Positions 26,798-42,016 of a stretch of DNA of 64,000 bases are shown here, in pieces. The notes below the pieces were generated by a model. It saw only the letters and a list, made by a program, of their open reading frames with translations. It was not told the origin of the DNA and did no database searches. A program made the translations under genes and the position numbers. The stretch lies in assembly GCA_014268975.2 (NCBI GenBank), contig CP077096.1:1448501-1512500 (forward strand), given 5' to 3'. Origin of the DNA: Pseudomonas wayambapalatensis. Its GTDB lineage: Bacteria > Pseudomonadota > Gammaproteobacteria > Pseudomonadales > Pseudomonadaceae. Position 1 is the first letter of the stretch; each line of letters opens with the position of its first letter.

Positions 26798-27612
26798 TGC
26801 TTAAACAACGCATCATTACCGCGCTGATCCTGTTGCCGATCGCGCTGGGCGGTTTCTTCCTGCTCAACGGCGCGGATTTCGCCCTGTTCATCGGTTTCGT
26901 GGTGACCCTTGGTGCCTGGGAATGGGCGCGTCTGGCCGGGTTGATGGCCCAGCCATTGCGCATCGCCTATGCCGCCGTGGTCGCTGGAGCGCTGATGGTG
27001 CTCTACCTCATGCCGGACCTTGCGCCCTGGGTGCTGGGGGCGTCGGTGATCTGGTGGGGCTTGGCGACTTGGCTGGTGCTCACCTACCCACGCAGCGCTG
27101 AGTTGTGGAGCAGTGCCGCCTGCCGTCTGCTGATCGGTCTGCTGGTGCTGTTACCCGCCTGGCAAGGCCTGTTGCTGCTCAAGCATTGGCCATTGGGCAA
27201 TGGCTTGATCCTGGCGGTGATGGTGCTGGTCTGGGCTGCCGACATCGGTGCATATTTCTCTGGTCGTGCCTTTGGCAAGCGCAAGCTGGCGCCGCACGTC
27301 AGCCCCGGCAAGAGCTGGGAGGGTGTGTATGGCGGCATGGCCGTGAGCCTGTTGATCACCCTGGTGGTCGGGCTCGTGCGCGACTGGGGGTTGGGGCAGT
27401 TGCTGCTCGGCCTGGTCGGCGCGGTGATCGTGGTCATGTCGTCGGTGGTTGGCGACCTGACCGAAAGCATGTTCAAGCGTCGCGAAGGCATCAAGGACAG
27501 CAGTAACCTGCTGCCTGGTCATGGCGGCGTGCTGGATCGTATCGACAGCCTGACCGCGGCGATCCCGATGTTCGCCGTGCTGCTCTGGGCGGCCGAATGG
27601 GGTGTGATGTGA
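26797..27612 (+). CDS. cdsA: Phosphatidate cytidylyltransferase
   Basis: A 271-residue membrane enzyme with about eight hydrophobic segments that makes CDP-diacylglycerol from phosphatidate and CTP. The C-terminal signature is clear: [20 protein letters not shown] followed by [13 protein letters not shown]. It overlaps uppS by one base and dxr by four. It uses the product of the PlsB/PlsC pathway. Confidence 0.95.
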   Translation: MLKQRIITALILLPIALGGFFLLNGADFALFIGFVVTLGAWEWARLAGLMAQPLRIAYAAVVAGALMVLYLMPDLAPWVLGASVIWWGLATWLVLTYPRSAELWSSAACRLLIGLLVLLPAWQGLLLLKHWPLGNGLILAVMVLVWAADIGAYFSGRAFGKRKLAPHVSPGKSWEGVYGGMAVSLLITLVVGLVRDWGLGQLLLGLVGAVIVVMSSVVGDLTESMFKRREGIKDSSNLLPGHGGVLDRIDSLTAAIPMFAVLLWAAEWGVM

Positions 27613-28799
27613 GTCATCCGCAGCGGATTACCGTGCTCGGTGCGACCGGGTCGATCGGCCTGAGTACGCTGGATGTGATTGCCCGTCACCCCGAGCGCTA
27701 CCAGGTGTTTGCCCTTAGCGGCTATTCGCGCCTGGATGAATTGCTGGCCCTGTGCCTGCGCCATCGTCCGGCGTATGCGGTGGTGCCGGACGCCGACTCG
27801 GTCGCCCGCCTGCGTGAAGGGCTGGCGGCGGCGGGCAGCACCACCGAAGTGCTGGAAGGCGAGGCAGGTCTCTGCCAGGTTGCGTCTGCCAGCGAAGTGG
27901 ACACCGTGATGGCTGCTATCGTCGGCGCTGCTGGTCTGCGTCCGACCTTGGCGGCGGTGCAGGCCGGCAAGAAGGTGCTGCTGGCCAACAAGGAGGCGCT
28001 GGTGATGTCCGGCGCGCTGTTCATGGAAGCGGTGCGCACCAGTGGTGCAGTGCTGCTGCCGATCGACAGCGAGCACAATGCCATCTTCCAGTGCTTGCCC
28101 GGCGACTATGCCCGTGGCCTGGCGCACGTTGGTGTGCGTCGTATCCTGCTGACGGCGTCTGGTGGGCCCTTCCGTGAAACCGCGGCGCAGGCGCTGATGG
28201 ACGTCACGCCGGAGCAGGCCTGTGCTCATCCGAACTGGTCGATGGGGCGCAAGATTTCGGTCGACTCGGCAAGCATGATGAACAAAGGGCTCGAGCTGAT
28301 CGAGGCCTGCTGGCTGTTTGATGCTGCGCCAGCCAAGGTCGAGGTGGTGGTACACCCGCAAAGTGTGATCCATTCGCTGGTCGACTATGTGGATGGTTCG
28401 GTGTTGGCGCAGTTGGGCAACCCGGACATGCGGACACCGATCGCCAACGCTCTGGCATGGCCTGAGCGGATCGATTCCGGTGTCGCGCCGCTGGACCTGT
28501 TCGCGGTCGCCCGTCTGGATTTCCAGGCGCCCGACGAGCAGCGGTTCCCCTGCCTGCGCCTGGCGCGAGAAGCTGCCGAAGCGGGCAATAGTGCGCCTGC
28601 CGTGCTCAACGCCGCCAACGAAGTGGCGGTCGAGGCATTTCTCCAGCGGCGTATCCGCTTCCCGGAAATCGCGGGTATGATCGAACAGGTGCTCGAGCAG
28701 GAGTCGGTAGTGCCGTTGCCTTCGCTGGAATCGGTGTTCGCCGCCGACCAGCGGGCCCGGGAGCTGTCCCGGGAATGGTTGAGGCGCCACGGCCGCTGA
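27609..28799 (+). CDS. dxr: 1-deoxy-D-xylulose 5-phosphate reductoisomerase
   Basis: Second enzyme of the MEP isoprenoid pathway; NADPH-dependent. The NADPH loop [17 protein letters not shown] is at the N-terminus; the metal and substrate residues are in [11 protein letters not shown] and [20 protein letters not shown] prefer the GTG at 27609 ([11 protein letters not shown], 396 residues), which overlaps the cdsA stop; an in-frame ATG at 27597 would add four residues. ispD and ispF of the same pathway lie further along this window. Confidence 0.93.
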   Translation: MSHPQRITVLGATGSIGLSTLDVIARHPERYQVFALSGYSRLDELLALCLRHRPAYAVVPDADSVARLREGLAAAGSTTEVLEGEAGLCQVASASEVDTVMAAIVGAAGLRPTLAAVQAGKKVLLANKEALVMSGALFMEAVRTSGAVLLPIDSEHNAIFQCLPGDYARGLAHVGVRRILLTASGGPFRETAAQALMDVTPEQACAHPNWSMGRKISVDSASMMNKGLELIEACWLFDAAPAKVEVVVHPQSVIHSLVDYVDGSVLAQLGNPDMRTPIANALAWPERIDSGVAPLDLFAVARLDFQAPDEQRFPCLRLAREAAEAGNSAPAVLNAANEVAVEAFLQRRIRFPEIAGMIEQVLEQESVVPLPSLESVFAADQRARELSREWLRRHGR

Positions 28800-28845
28800 T
28801 TTCCCGTCGGCCCCAGGTCTGGCTGAACGTCATTCGGAGATGGAT

Positions 28846-30198
28846 ATGACTGCGCTCTACATGATTATCGGCACCCTGGTGGCTCTGGGTGTACTGGTCA
28901 CCTTTCACGAATTCGGCCACTTCTGGGTGGCACGCAAGTGCGGAGTGAAAGTCCTGCGCTTCTCGGTGGGGTTCGGCACGCCGTTGGTGCGCTGGCACGA
29001 CCGCCATGGCACCGAGTTTGTCGTCGCAGCGATTCCGCTGGGCGGCTACGTCAAGATGCTCGATGAGCGCGAAGGCGATGTGCCGCCCGCGCTTGTTGAT
29101 CAATCCTTCAATCGCAAATCGGTTGGACAGCGTATTGCTATCGTTGCCGCCGGTCCGATTGCCAATTTCCTGCTCGCCATCCTGTTCTTCTGGGTGGTCG
29201 CCATGCTCGGCAGCCAGCAGGTGCGTCCGGTCATCGGAGCGGTCGAGTCGGGCAGCCTGGCGGCATCTGCAGGCCTTGTGGCAGGCCAGGAAATTGTTTC
29301 GATCGATGGCAAGCCGACCAGTGGCTGGTCGGCGGTCAATCTGCAACTGGTGCGTCGCCTGGGCGAGAGCGGCAGCTTGCGGGTGGGCGTGCGCGACGAC
29401 GGCGCCACGCTGGAGCGTCAGCATGAAATCCGCCTGAATCAATGGCTCAAGGGTGCCGACGAGCCTGACCCGATCCAGTCCCTGGGGCTGCGCCCCTGGC
29501 GGCCGGCGGTAAGTCCGGTGCTCGCCGAAATCGATCCCAAGGGCCCGGCCGCTGCTGCCGGGCTGAAGACCGGCGATAGACTCCTGGCACTCGATGGTGT
29601 CGCACTGGGTGACTGGCAGCAGGTGGTGGACACTGTTCGGGCGCGCCCCGAGGCGAAGGTGCTACTGCGTATCGAGCGTGATGGCGCGCAGCTGGAACTG
29701 CCGGTGACGCTGGCGCGCAAAGGGGAAGGGCAGGCGTCCGGAGGTTATCTGGGGGCTGGCGTCAAAGGCGCCGAGTGGCCTGCGAACATGCTTCGAGAGG
29801 TCAGCTACGGGCCGCTGGAGGCGGTCGGCGAGGGGCTCTCGCGCACTTGGAACATGAGTGTCCTGACCCTTGAATCGCTGAAGAAAATGCTGTTCGGGGA
29901 GCTCTCGGTAAAAAACTTGAGCGGACCGATAACCATTGCTAAAGTGGCGGGCGCTTCAGCCCAGTCGGGCGTTGGGGATTTCCTGAATTTCCTAGCCTAC
30001 CTGAGCATAAGCCTGGGGGTTCTGAACCTGCTGCCCATCCCGGTACTGGATGGGGGGCATTTGCTGTTCTACCTGATCGAGTGGGCGCGCGGTCGTCCGC
30101 TCTCGGATCGGGTGCAAGGTTGGGGGGTCCAGATCGGTATCAGTTTGGTCATTGGGGTGATGTTGCTCGCCCTGATCAACGATCTGGGTCGACTTTAA
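28846..30198 (+). CDS. rseP: Site-2 protease RseP (MucP)
   Basis: A 450-residue inner-membrane zinc protease that cleaves the anti-sigma factor MucA/RseA after DegS-type cleavage, releasing the envelope-stress sigma factor. The zinc motif HEFGH is in the first membrane segment (residues 21-25); the third ligand Asp is in LLPIPVLDGGHLL near the C-terminus. Two PDZ domains lie between. The start at 28846 has GGAG at the right spacing; the ATG two codons earlier does not. bamA and skp follow, a standard envelope-assembly set. Confidence 0.95.
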   Translation: MTALYMIIGTLVALGVLVTFHEFGHFWVARKCGVKVLRFSVGFGTPLVRWHDRHGTEFVVAAIPLGGYVKMLDEREGDVPPALVDQSFNRKSVGQRIAIVAAGPIANFLLAILFFWVVAMLGSQQVRPVIGAVESGSLAASAGLVAGQEIVSIDGKPTSGWSAVNLQLVRRLGESGSLRVGVRDDGATLERQHEIRLNQWLKGADEPDPIQSLGLRPWRPAVSPVLAEIDPKGPAAAAGLKTGDRLLALDGVALGDWQQVVDTVRARPEAKVLLRIERDGAQLELPVTLARKGEGQASGGYLGAGVKGAEWPANMLREVSYGPLEAVGEGLSRTWNMSVLTLESLKKMLFGELSVKNLSGPITIAKVAGASAQSGVGDFLNFLAYLSISLGVLNLLPIPVLDGGHLLFYLIEWARGRPLSDRVQGWGVQIGISLVIGVMLLALINDLGRL

Positions 30199-30274
30199 CG
30201 CTTCGCTCTATTGCGAACCTGCCGCCGTGCTGCGGTGGCGGGTTGTTTATTGCCAGTTGGAATAAAAGGACTTC

Positions 30275-32638
30275 ATGAAACGTCTGCTGCTAACTGCGGT
30301 CCTCTCCGCACTGATGATCGCTGAAGTTCACGCCGAGTCCTTCACCATCTCCGATATTCGTGTCAACGGCCTGCAGCGGGTTTCCGCCGGCAGCGTGTTC
30401 GGCGCGTTGCCGTTGAACGTAGGCGACCAGGTCGATGACCGCCGCCTGGTGGAGTCGACTCGCTCGCTGTTCAAGACCGGTTTCTTCCAGGACATCCAGC
30501 TGGATCGCGACGGCAATGTCCTGATCATCAACGTGGTCGAGCGCCCATCGGTGTCGAGCATCGAGATCGAGGGCAACAAGGCGATCAGTACCGAAGACCT
30601 GATGAAGGGCCTGAAGCAGTCCGGCCTGGCCGAGGGCGAGATCTTCCAGCGCGCCACGCTCGAGGGCGTGCGTAACGAGCTGCAGCGCCAGTACGTGGCC
30701 CAGGGCCGCTACTCGGCCGAGGTCGATGCCGAGGTCGTGCCGCAGCCACGCAACCGTGTCGGCCTGAAGATCAAGATCAACGAAGGTACCGTCGCGGCGA
30801 TCCAGCACATCAACGTGGTGGGCAACACCGTGTTCAGCGACGAAGACCTCTCCCAGCTCTTCGAACTGAAAACCACCAACTGGCTGTCGTTCTTCAAGAA
30901 CGACGACAAGTACGCACGTGAAAAACTCTCCGGTGACCTGGAGCGTCTGCGTTCCTATTACCTGGACCGCGGCTACATCAACATGGACATCGCGTCCACC
31001 CAGGTATCGATTACCCCGGACAAGAAGCACGTCTACATTACTGTCAACGTCAACGAAGGCGAGAAGTACACCGTTCGTGACGTGAAACTCTCCGGTGACC
31101 TGAAAGTGCCGGAAGACCAGGTCAAGTCGCTGTTGCTGGTGCAGCCAGGCCAGGTCTTCTCGCGCAAGGTGATGACCACCACCTCCGACCTGATCACTCG
31201 TCGACTGGGTAACGAAGGCTATACCTTCGCCAACGTCAACGGCGTGCCGCAACCTAACGACCAGGATCACACCGTCGACATCATGTTCGTCGTCGATCCG
31301 GGTAAGCGTGCCTACGTCAACCGCATCAACTACCGCGGCAACACCAAGACCGAAGACGAGGTGCTGCGTCGCGAGATGCGTCAGATGGAAGGTGGATGGG
31401 CATCCACTTATCTCATCGACCAGTCCAAGACCCGCCTCGAGCGCCTGGGCTTCTTCAAGGAAGTCAACGTCGAGACGCCGCCGGTGCCAGGCACCGACGA
31501 CCAGGTCGACGTCAACTATGCGGTCGAGGAGCAGGCTTCCGGTTCGATCACCGCCAGCGTCGGTTTCGCCCAGAGCGCGGGCCTGATCCTGGGTGGTTCG
31601 ATCAGCCAGAGCAACTTCCTGGGTACCGGTAACAAGGTGTCCATCGGCCTGACCCGAAGCGAATACCAGACCCGATACAACTTCGGCTTCGTCGACCCCT
31701 ACTTCACTGCCGATGGCGTGAGCCTGGGCTACAACGCCTTCTACCGCAGCACCAACTACGATGACCTCGATGTCGACGTGGCGAGCTATGCAGTAGACAG
31801 CCTCGGTGCCGGCGTCAGCCTGGGTTACCCGATCAGCGAGACCTCGCGCCTGACCTACGGCCTGACCGTGCAGCAAGACAAGATCAAGACCGGCCGCTAC
31901 ACCGTCGACGAGATCTTCGACTTCCTCGACAAGGAAGGCGACAACTTCCTGAACTTCAAGGCGTCGATCGGCTGGTCCGAATCGACCCTGAACAAAGGCG
32001 TGCTGGCAACCCGTGGTCATTCGCAAAGCCTGACTCTGGAAACTACCGTACCGGGCAGCGACCTGTCGTTCTACAAGCTTGACTACCGCGGCCAGCTGTT
32101 CAAGCCACTGAGCAACGACTACACCCTACGCCTGCATACTGAGCTGGGCTATGGTGATGGTTTCGGCGGTACCTCGGGCCTGCCGTTCTACGAGAACTAT
32201 TATGCGGGTGGCTTCAACTCTGTCCGCGGCTTCAAGGACAGCAGTCTGGGCCCACGCAGTACGCCGAGTCGTGGCGAAGGTAATCCGGGGGGCAAACCAG
32301 GTACCATTCGTGACCCGGACCAGGACCCGCTGCCGTTCGGTGGTAACGTCCTCGTACAGGGTGGTGTCGAGCTGCTGTTCCCGCTGCCGTTCGTCAAGGA
32401 CCAGCGTTCGCTGCGTACCTCGGTCTTCTGGGATGTGGGTAACGTGTTCGACACCAACTGCGGCTCCAAGCCTGACTGCGCGAAGGTCGGTTTCTCCGAC
32501 ATGGCCAGCTCCGTCGGCCTGGGCGTGACCTGGATTACCGCGCTGGGCCCGTTGAGCTTCAGCCTGGCGATGCCGATCAAGAAGCCGGACGACGCCGACA
32601 CCCAGGTGTTCCAATTCTCTCTGGGCCAGACTTTCTAA
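30275..32638 (+). CDS. bamA: Outer membrane protein assembly factor BamA
   Basis: A 787-residue outer-membrane protein, the core of the BAM complex that inserts beta-barrels. A signal peptide (MKRLLLTAVLSALMIAEVHA) is followed by five POTRA domains (about residues 22-420) and a beta-barrel with the conserved NSVRGFKDSSLGPR lid motif. The last residue is Phe (LGQTF), the usual outer-membrane signal. The ATG is preceded by AAAGGA. Confidence 0.97.
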   Translation: MKRLLLTAVLSALMIAEVHAESFTISDIRVNGLQRVSAGSVFGALPLNVGDQVDDRRLVESTRSLFKTGFFQDIQLDRDGNVLIINVVERPSVSSIEIEGNKAISTEDLMKGLKQSGLAEGEIFQRATLEGVRNELQRQYVAQGRYSAEVDAEVVPQPRNRVGLKIKINEGTVAAIQHINVVGNTVFSDEDLSQLFELKTTNWLSFFKNDDKYAREKLSGDLERLRSYYLDRGYINMDIASTQVSITPDKKHVYITVNVNEGEKYTVRDVKLSGDLKVPEDQVKSLLLVQPGQVFSRKVMTTTSDLITRRLGNEGYTFANVNGVPQPNDQDHTVDIMFVVDPGKRAYVNRINYRGNTKTEDEVLRREMRQMEGGWASTYLIDQSKTRLERLGFFKEVNVETPPVPGTDDQVDVNYAVEEQASGSITASVGFAQSAGLILGGSISQSNFLGTGNKVSIGLTRSEYQTRYNFGFVDPYFTADGVSLGYNAFYRSTNYDDLDVDVASYAVDSLGAGVSLGYPISETSRLTYGLTVQQDKIKTGRYTVDEIFDFLDKEGDNFLNFKASIGWSESTLNKGVLATRGHSQSLTLETTVPGSDLSFYKLDYRGQLFKPLSNDYTLRLHTELGYGDGFGGTSGLPFYENYYAGGFNSVRGFKDSSLGPRSTPSRGEGNPGGKPGTIRDPDQDPLPFGGNVLVQGGVELLFPLPFVKDQRSLRTSVFWDVGNVFDTNCGSKPDCAKVGFSDMASSVGLGVTWITALGPLSFSLAMPIKKPDDADTQVFQFSLGQTF

Positions 32639-32682
32639 GCTTGGCCCTTGCTTAACGACAACGGTTTATCCAGGAGTGCATC

Positions 32683-33186
32683 GTGCGTAAGTTGACTCAA
32701 CTGGCCGTAGTGGCCGCGGCGCTGGTCGCCACCCCGGCTTTCGCCGAAATGAAGATTGCCGTTCTGAACTACCAGATGGCGCTGCTCGAATCAGACGCCG
32801 CCAAAAAGTACGCTGTCGATGCCGAGAAGAAGTTCGGCCCGCAACTGAACCAGCTGAAAACTCTGGAAAGCAGCGCCAAGGGCATCCAGGATCGACTGAT
32901 CAAGGGTGGCGACAAGATGCAGCAGCAGGAGCGTGAGCGCCTGGAGCTCGAGTTCAAGCAAAAAGCCCGTGACTTCCAGTTCCAGTCCAAGGAACTCAAC
33001 GAAGCGAAGGCCGTTGCTGATCGCGACATGCTCAAGCAGCTCAAGCCCAAGCTCGACGGTGCCGTCGAGGAAGTCATCAAGAAAGGTGGTTTCGACCTGG
33101 TGCTCGAGCGTGGTGCGGTAATCGATGTCAAACCTCAGTATGACATCACCCGCCAGGTCATCGAGCGCATGAACCAAGCGCGTTGA
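32683..33186 (+). CDS. skp: Periplasmic chaperone Skp/OmpH
   Basis: A 167-residue periplasmic holdase for unfolded outer-membrane proteins. A Sec signal (cleavage after TPAFA, residue 21) precedes long charged helices rich in K, E and Q, the Skp tentacles. The start is GTG, preceded by CAGGAG. It sits between bamA and lpxD, as in most gammaproteobacteria. Confidence 0.95.
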   Translation: MRKLTQLAVVAAALVATPAFAEMKIAVLNYQMALLESDAAKKYAVDAEKKFGPQLNQLKTLESSAKGIQDRLIKGGDKMQQQERERLELEFKQKARDFQFQSKELNEAKAVADRDMLKQLKPKLDGAVEEVIKKGGFDLVLERGAVIDVKPQYDITRQVIERMNQAR

Positions 33187-33187
33187 T

Positions 33188-34243
33188 ATGACCGTGACCA
33201 TGACGCTCGGTCAGTTGGCCGAGACCCTCGGGGCCACGCTCAGTGGCCCCGAGTCGCTTGAAATCACCGGGCTGGCCACCTTGCAGGAGGCTGGTCCGGG
33301 GCAGTTGAGCTTCCTCGCCAATCGTCAGTACCGCAAATTCCTGGATGACAATCGGGCGGCAGCGGTACTGATCAAGGCCGAGGATGCCGAAGGCTTCACC
33401 GGTAACGCGCTGATCGTCCCCGATCCTTACCTGGCTTACGCTCGTATTTCTCACTTGTTCGATCCCAAGCCCAAGGCTGTGGCGGGAGTTCATCCCAGCG
33501 CCGTGGTAGCTGACGATGCCCAGGTGGATGCGAGCGCGAGCATCGGGCCGTTCGCGGTCATCGAAAGCGGTGCGCGCATCGGTGCGAACGTGACCGTTGG
33601 CGCACATTGCTTTGTCGGTGCCCGCTGCATCATCGGCGAGGGTGGCTGGCTTGCCCCGCGTGTGACGCTGTACCACGATGTCACCATCGGCAAGCGTGTG
33701 GTCATTCAGTCGGGTGCGGTGATCGGTGGTGAGGGCTTCGGTTTCGCCAACGAGAAAGGTGTCTGGCAGAAGATTGCCCAGATCGGCGGCGTGACGCTGG
33801 GTGACGATGTGGAGATCGGTGTCAACACCGCTGTGGACCGTGGCGCGCTGTCTGACACGCGAATCGGCAATGGCGTCAAGCTCGACAACCAGATTCAGAT
33901 CGCCCACAACGTGCAGATCGGAGACCATACCGCAATGGCGGCTTGCGTCGGAATTTCCGGCAGCACGCGCATCGGCAAGCACTGCATGATCGCGGGCGGC
34001 GTCGGCATGGTTGGTCATATCGATGTTTGCGACAACGTCTTCGTCTCCGGTATGACCATGGTCACCCGCTCGATCACCGAGCCGGGCGGCTATTCTTCCG
34101 GTACTGCCATGCAGCCGTTGGCCGAGTGGCGCAAGAGCGCAGCGCGTATACGCCAGCTCGACGAGATGTCCAAGCGTCTGCAGCAACTGGAAAAACGCGT
34201 CGAGACCGTGACCTCAGGTGGCCAGCCGGCATCAGAAGGCTGA
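33188..34243 (+). CDS. lpxD: UDP-3-O-(3-hydroxyacyl)glucosamine N-acyltransferase
   Basis: LpxD adds the second hydroxyacyl chain in lipid A synthesis. The 351-residue product has the N-terminal uridine-binding domain ([14 protein letters not shown]) and a left-handed beta-helix of hexapeptide repeats; the catalytic His is in [14 protein letters not shown]. It begins one base after the skp stop. Confidence 0.96.
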   Translation: MTVTMTLGQLAETLGATLSGPESLEITGLATLQEAGPGQLSFLANRQYRKFLDDNRAAAVLIKAEDAEGFTGNALIVPDPYLAYARISHLFDPKPKAVAGVHPSAVVADDAQVDASASIGPFAVIESGARIGANVTVGAHCFVGARCIIGEGGWLAPRVTLYHDVTIGKRVVIQSGAVIGGEGFGFANEKGVWQKIAQIGGVTLGDDVEIGVNTAVDRGALSDTRIGNGVKLDNQIQIAHNVQIGDHTAMAACVGISGSTRIGKHCMIAGGVGMVGHIDVCDNVFVSGMTMVTRSITEPGGYSSGTAMQPLAEWRKSAARIRQLDEMSKRLQQLEKRVETVTSGGQPASEG

Positions 34244-34356
34244 TACCATTTCCTGAGCAAGAGTGAACAGTCGCTAGCTGGCTCCTCTTTGGACTGCAAA
34301 AGGAGCGTGTGGTCAGCACCTGCGCTCCCTATTCTTATTACAGGCTTCCCCCCGAA

Positions 34357-34797
34357 ATGATGGACATCAACGAGATTCGCGAATACCTGCCTCACCGTTA
34401 CCCGTTCCTGCTGGTGGACCGGGTCACGGAGCTGGACTTCGAGGCCCAGAGCATTCGTGCCTACAAGAATGTCAGCATCAACGAGCCGTTCTTCAACGGC
34501 CATTTCCCGGCGCACCCGATCATGCCGGGCGTGCTGATCATCGAGGCAATGGCCCAGGCGGCCGGAATTCTCGGCTTCAAGATGCTCGATGCGAAGCCTG
34601 CCGATGGCACTCTTTATTACTTCGTCGGCTCCGACAAGCTGCGTTTCCGTCAGCCGGTGTTGCCGGGTGACCAGCTCGTGCTGGAAGCCAAGTTCCTCAG
34701 CCGCAAGAGCATGATCTGGAAGTTCGAGTGCCGTGCCCTGGTCGACGGCAAGCCGGTCTGCTCGGCCGAGATCACCTGCGCGGAACGCTCCCTATGA
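34357..34797 (+). CDS. fabZ: 3-hydroxyacyl-ACP dehydratase FabZ
   Basis: A 146-residue hotdog-fold dehydratase of fatty acid synthesis; it competes with LpxA and LpxD for 3-hydroxyacyl-ACP. The active His is in [12 protein letters not shown] and the active Glu in [14 protein letters not shown]. The start is the ATG at 34357 or the adjacent one at 34360; a longer frame from 34309 has no family match. The 113-bp gap to lpxD contains a GCTCC/GGAGC dyad. It overlaps lpxA by ATGA. Confidence 0.95.
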   Translation: MMDINEIREYLPHRYPFLLVDRVTELDFEAQSIRAYKNVSINEPFFNGHFPAHPIMPGVLIIEAMAQAAGILGFKMLDAKPADGTLYYFVGSDKLRFRQPVLPGDQLVLEAKFLSRKSMIWKFECRALVDGKPVCSAEITCAERSL

Positions 34798-35570
34798 GTT
34801 CGATTGATCCGCGGGCGATCATCGATCCCTCGGCCAAGCTGGCCGACGGCGTCGAGGTCGGCCCTTGGTCGATCGTAGGCCCCGATGTCGAAATCGGGGA
34901 GGGCACCGTCATTGGTCCGCACGTGGTGCTCAAGGGGCCCACCCGGATCGGCAAGCACAATCGCATCTATCAGTTCAGCTCCATCGGCGAAGACACGCCC
35001 GACCTCAAGTACAAGGGGGAGCCGACGCGCCTGGTGATCGGCGATCACAACGTGATCCGCGAAGGTGTCACCATTCACCGCGGTACTGTGCAGGACCGTT
35101 CGGAAACCACGCTTGGCGATCACAACCTGATCATGGCCTATGCCCACATCGGCCATGACAGCGTGATCGGCAACCATTGCATCCTGGTCAACAATACGGC
35201 GCTGGCCGGGCACGTGCACGTGGGCGACTGGGCCATCCTGTCCGGCTACACCCTGGTGCACCAGTATTGCCATATCGGCGCTCACGCTTTCTCTGGCATG
35301 GGCACGGCGATCGGCAAAGATGTTCCGGCGTTCGTCACGGTGTTCGGCAGCCCGGCCGAGGCGCGCAGCATGAACTTTGAAGGTATGCGCCGTCGCGGTT
35401 TCAGCGACGAGGTCATCCATGACTTGCGCCGAGCCTACAAGATCGTCTATCGCCAAGGCTTGACCGTGGAAGAGGCGATCAAGGAGCTGGACGAACTGGC
35501 CGGGCAGCACCCGGAAGTCGAACTGTTCCGCCAGTCGATCCTCAATTCTGCCCGCGGCATCACCCGCTGA
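34794..35570 (+). CDS. lpxA: UDP-N-acetylglucosamine O-acyltransferase LpxA
   Basis: First enzyme of lipid A synthesis. At exactly 258 residues it has a hexapeptide-repeat beta-helix ([20 protein letters not shown]) and a C-terminal helical domain. The catalytic His is in [15 protein letters not shown]. The start overlaps the fabZ stop (ATGA), and lpxB begins one base after its stop. Confidence 0.97.
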   Translation: MSSIDPRAIIDPSAKLADGVEVGPWSIVGPDVEIGEGTVIGPHVVLKGPTRIGKHNRIYQFSSIGEDTPDLKYKGEPTRLVIGDHNVIREGVTIHRGTVQDRSETTLGDHNLIMAYAHIGHDSVIGNHCILVNNTALAGHVHVGDWAILSGYTLVHQYCHIGAHAFSGMGTAIGKDVPAFVTVFGSPAEARSMNFEGMRRRGFSDEVIHDLRRAYKIVYRQGLTVEEAIKELDELAGQHPEVELFRQSILNSARGITR

Positions 35571-35571
35571 C

Positions 35572-36699
35572 ATGGCGTCGCTTTGCGTAGCGCTGGTCGC
35601 CGGTGAGGCCAGCGGCGACATCCTCGGCTCCGGCCTGATGCGCGCGCTCAAGGCGCGTCATCCCGATGTGCGTTTCATTGGTGTCGGCGGCCCGTTGATG
35701 GAAGCCGAAGGGCTGCAGTCGTATTTCCCCATGGAACGCCTGGCGGTCATGGGGCTGGTCGAAGTCCTGGGGCGCCTGCGCGAGCTGCTCAAGCGGCGCA
35801 AGGACCTGATCCAGACACTGATCGGCGAGAAGCCCGACGTGTTCATCGGCATCGACGCACCGGATTTCACCCTCAATATCGAACTGAAGCTGCGTCAGGC
35901 CGGGATCAAGACCGTGCATTACGTCAGTCCATCGGTCTGGGCGTGGCGGCAGAAGCGTGTGCTGAAGATTCGTGAAGGTTGCGACCTGATGCTGACGCTG
36001 TTCCCCTTCGAGGCGAAATTCTACGAAGAAAAGGGTGTGCCGGTACGTTTTGTCGGCCATCCGCTGGCCGATACCATCCCGCTCGAGGCCGATCGCACTG
36101 CCGCGCGCGCAGCGCTGGGGCTGGGCGAAGGGCCGCTGGTAGCCTTGATGCCGGGTAGTCGTGGTGGCGAAGTGGGGCGGCTCGGCGAGTTGTTCCTCGA
36201 GACCGCCAAACGTCTGCAAACCCTGGTGCCAGGTGTGCGTTTCGTGTCGCCCTGCGCCAATCCTGCACGACGTGCCCAGATCGAACAGATGCTGCAGGGG
36301 CGCGAGCTCCCATTGACCTTGCTCGATGGGCAATCGCACCAGGCGTTGGCGGCCTGCGATGCGGTCCTGATTGCCTCGGGTACTGCCACGCTCGAAGCTT
36401 TGCTGTACAAGCGCCCCATGGTGGTCGCCTATCGCCTTGCGCCGCTGACCTTCTGGATTCTCAAGCGCATGGTCAAGAGTCCCTATGTGTCGCTGCCCAA
36501 TCTGCTCGCCCAGCGCCTGCTGGTCCCTGAGCTGCTGCAGGACGCCGCAACGCCTGACGCTTTGGCGGCCACGCTGGCACCGTTGGTCACGCAGGGCAAT
36601 GAGCAGACCGAAGGCTTCGACCAGATTCACCGCACCTTGCGCCGTGATGCGTCCAACCAGGCTGCCGACGCATTGCTGGGCCTGCTGAAGGATCGATGA
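35572..36699 (+). CDS. lpxB: Lipid-A-disaccharide synthase
   Basis: A 375-residue GT19 glycosyltransferase that joins UDP-diacylglucosamine and lipid X. The N-terminal [19 protein letters not shown] and the [14 protein letters not shown] and [13 protein letters not shown] blocks are diagnostic. It is directly followed by rnhB after one base. Confidence 0.97.
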   Translation: MASLCVALVAGEASGDILGSGLMRALKARHPDVRFIGVGGPLMEAEGLQSYFPMERLAVMGLVEVLGRLRELLKRRKDLIQTLIGEKPDVFIGIDAPDFTLNIELKLRQAGIKTVHYVSPSVWAWRQKRVLKIREGCDLMLTLFPFEAKFYEEKGVPVRFVGHPLADTIPLEADRTAARAALGLGEGPLVALMPGSRGGEVGRLGELFLETAKRLQTLVPGVRFVSPCANPARRAQIEQMLQGRELPLTLLDGQSHQALAACDAVLIASGTATLEALLYKRPMVVAYRLAPLTFWILKRMVKSPYVSLPNLLAQRLLVPELLQDAATPDALAATLAPLVTQGNEQTEGFDQIHRTLRRDASNQAADALLGLLKDR

Positions 36700-36700
36700 C

Positions 36701-37324
36701 ATGCAGATGGGACTTGATTTCAACCTGGTCGAAGACCTGGTCGCGGGTGTAGACGAAGTCGGGCGTGGCCCGCTGTGCGGAGACGTGGTCACGGCAGCGG
36801 TGATCCTCGATCCGCAGCGGCCAATCCTTGGCCTGAACGACTCGAAGAAGCTCACCGAGGCACGTCGTGAGTTGCTGTTCGACGAAATCTGCGAAAAGGC
36901 ACTGGCCTTTTGCATCGCTCGTGCCACGGTCGGTGAGATCGACCAACTGAACATCCTGCAGGCCACCATGCTGGCCATGCAGCGTGCGGTGGAAGGGTTG
37001 AGCGTCACGCCGAAACTGGCGTTGATCGATGGCAACCGCTGCCCGAAACTGTCGGTGCCAGCTGCGCCGGTGGTCAAGGGGGATTCCCAGGTGCCAGCCA
37101 TCGCCGCTGCTTCGATCCTGGCTAAGGTCACGCGTGATCGCGAGATGAGCGCGTTCGAGCTGATCTACCCGGGTTACGGCATCGGCGGGCACAAAGGCTA
37201 CCCGACGCCGTTGCACCTCGAAGCTCTCGCGCGGCTGGGGCCTACGCCCATTCATCGGCGCTCGTTCGCACCGGTGAGGGCCGCGTGGGAAGTCCTCGAA
37301 GGGCGTGCCAGCACGCTGATCTGA
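36701..37324 (+). CDS. rnhB: Ribonuclease HII
   Basis: A 207-residue enzyme that nicks RNA in DNA hybrids, including single misincorporated ribonucleotides. The catalytic Asp-Glu is in [16 protein letters not shown], with further acidic residues in ALIDGN and AKVTRDREM. It sits between lpxB and dnaE, a common arrangement. Confidence 0.96.
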   Translation: MQMGLDFNLVEDLVAGVDEVGRGPLCGDVVTAAVILDPQRPILGLNDSKKLTEARRELLFDEICEKALAFCIARATVGEIDQLNILQATMLAMQRAVEGLSVTPKLALIDGNRCPKLSVPAAPVVKGDSQVPAIAAASILAKVTRDREMSAFELIYPGYGIGGHKGYPTPLHLEALARLGPTPIHRRSFAPVRAAWEVLEGRASTLI

Positions 37325-37330
37325 TCTGTC

Positions 37331-37349
37331 GGGGCCGCTATGCGGCCCC
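37331..37349. terminator. Hairpin between rnhB and dnaE
   Basis: GGGGCCGC (37331-37338) pairs with GCGGCCCC (37342-37349) around TAT. AAAAC follows rather than T, so any termination on the plus strand would be inefficient. A -10-like TACAAT (37372-37377) followed by CCCGCCC lies between this hairpin and dnaE. Confidence 0.4.
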
Positions 37350-37414
37350 AAAACATTCCGGCTAATTACGCTACAATCCCGCCCTTGTCGTTCAGCATTG
37401 CCACAGGATCTTCA

Positions 37415-40939
<3,525 letters not shown>

Positions 40940-41044
40940 AACGACGAATTTTAATCTCGACCTGAATGCGCCAGATCCCGTAAGGTATGGCGCCAAACGG
41001 ATCAACCGGCCGGCCGCCTGGCCGTAGACCCAAGACGGATGCCT

Positions 41045-41992
41045 ATGAACCCGAATTTTCTCGATTTCGAACAGCCGATTGCCGACCTGCAAGCCAAGAT
41101 CGAAGAGCTGCGCCTGGTTGGTAACGACAACTCGCTGAACATCAGCGATGAAATTGCCCGTCTGCAAGACAAGAGCAGTGCCCTGACCGAAAGCATCTTC
41201 GGCAACCTGACCAGCTGGCAGATCGCCCGCCTGGCACGCCACCCGCGTCGTCCGTACACGCTGGACTACCTCGATCACATCTTCACCGAGTTCGAAGAAC
41301 TGCACGGCGACCGTCATTTTTCCGACGACGCCGCGATCGTTGGCGGTACCGCGCGCCTGGACGGCAAGCCGGTGATGGTCATCGGTCACCAGAAGGGCCG
41401 TGAAGTGCGTGAGAAGGTCCGTCGCAACTTCGGCATGCCGCGTCCTGAAGGCTACCGCAAGGCCTGCCGCCTGATGGAGATGGCCGAGCGCTTCAAGATG
41501 CCGATCCTGACTTTCATCGATACCCCAGGCGCCTACCCGGGCATCGACGCCGAAGAGCGCAACCAGAGTGAGGCCATCGCCTGGAACCTGCGCGTCATGG
41601 CGCGCCTGAAAACCCCGATCATCGCCACCGTGATTGGTGAAGGTGGTTCGGGCGGCGCACTGGCCATCGGTGTGTGCGACCAACTGAACATGCTGCAATA
41701 CTCCACCTACTCGGTGATCTCGCCGGAAGGTTGCGCCTCGATCCTGTGGAAGACCTCCGACAAGGCGCCGGACGCTGCCGAAGCAATGGGCATCACCGCT
41801 GAGCGCTTGAAGAGCCTGAACATCGTCGACAAGGTGATCAGCGAGCCACTGGGCGGCGCTCACCGCGATCCGGCCAAGATGTCGGCCAGCATCCGTGCCG
41901 ACCTGCTCGAGCAGCTCGACATGCTGGGCAAGCTCGACAACGATACTCTGCTCAAGCGTCGCTACGATCGCCTGATGAGCTACGGTCTCTGA
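41045..41992 (+). CDS. accA: Acetyl-CoA carboxylase carboxyltransferase subunit alpha
   Basis: A 315-residue subunit that, with AccD, transfers the carboxyl group from biotin to acetyl-CoA to give malonyl-CoA. The family blocks [39 protein letters not shown] and [13 protein letters not shown] are present. [11 protein letters not shown] at 41045 has better spacing to GACGGA than the ATG two codons earlier. Confidence 0.96.
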   Translation: MNPNFLDFEQPIADLQAKIEELRLVGNDNSLNISDEIARLQDKSSALTESIFGNLTSWQIARLARHPRRPYTLDYLDHIFTEFEELHGDRHFSDDAAIVGGTARLDGKPVMVIGHQKGREVREKVRRNFGMPRPEGYRKACRLMEMAERFKMPILTFIDTPGAYPGIDAEERNQSEAIAWNLRVMARLKTPIIATVIGEGGSGGALAIGVCDQLNMLQYSTYSVISPEGCASILWKTSDKAPDAAEAMGITAERLKSLNIVDKVISEPLGGAHRDPAKMSASIRADLLEQLDMLGKLDNDTLLKRRYDRLMSYGL

Positions 41993-42016
41993 TTGGCAGG
42001 GGCGCTTTGCGCCCTG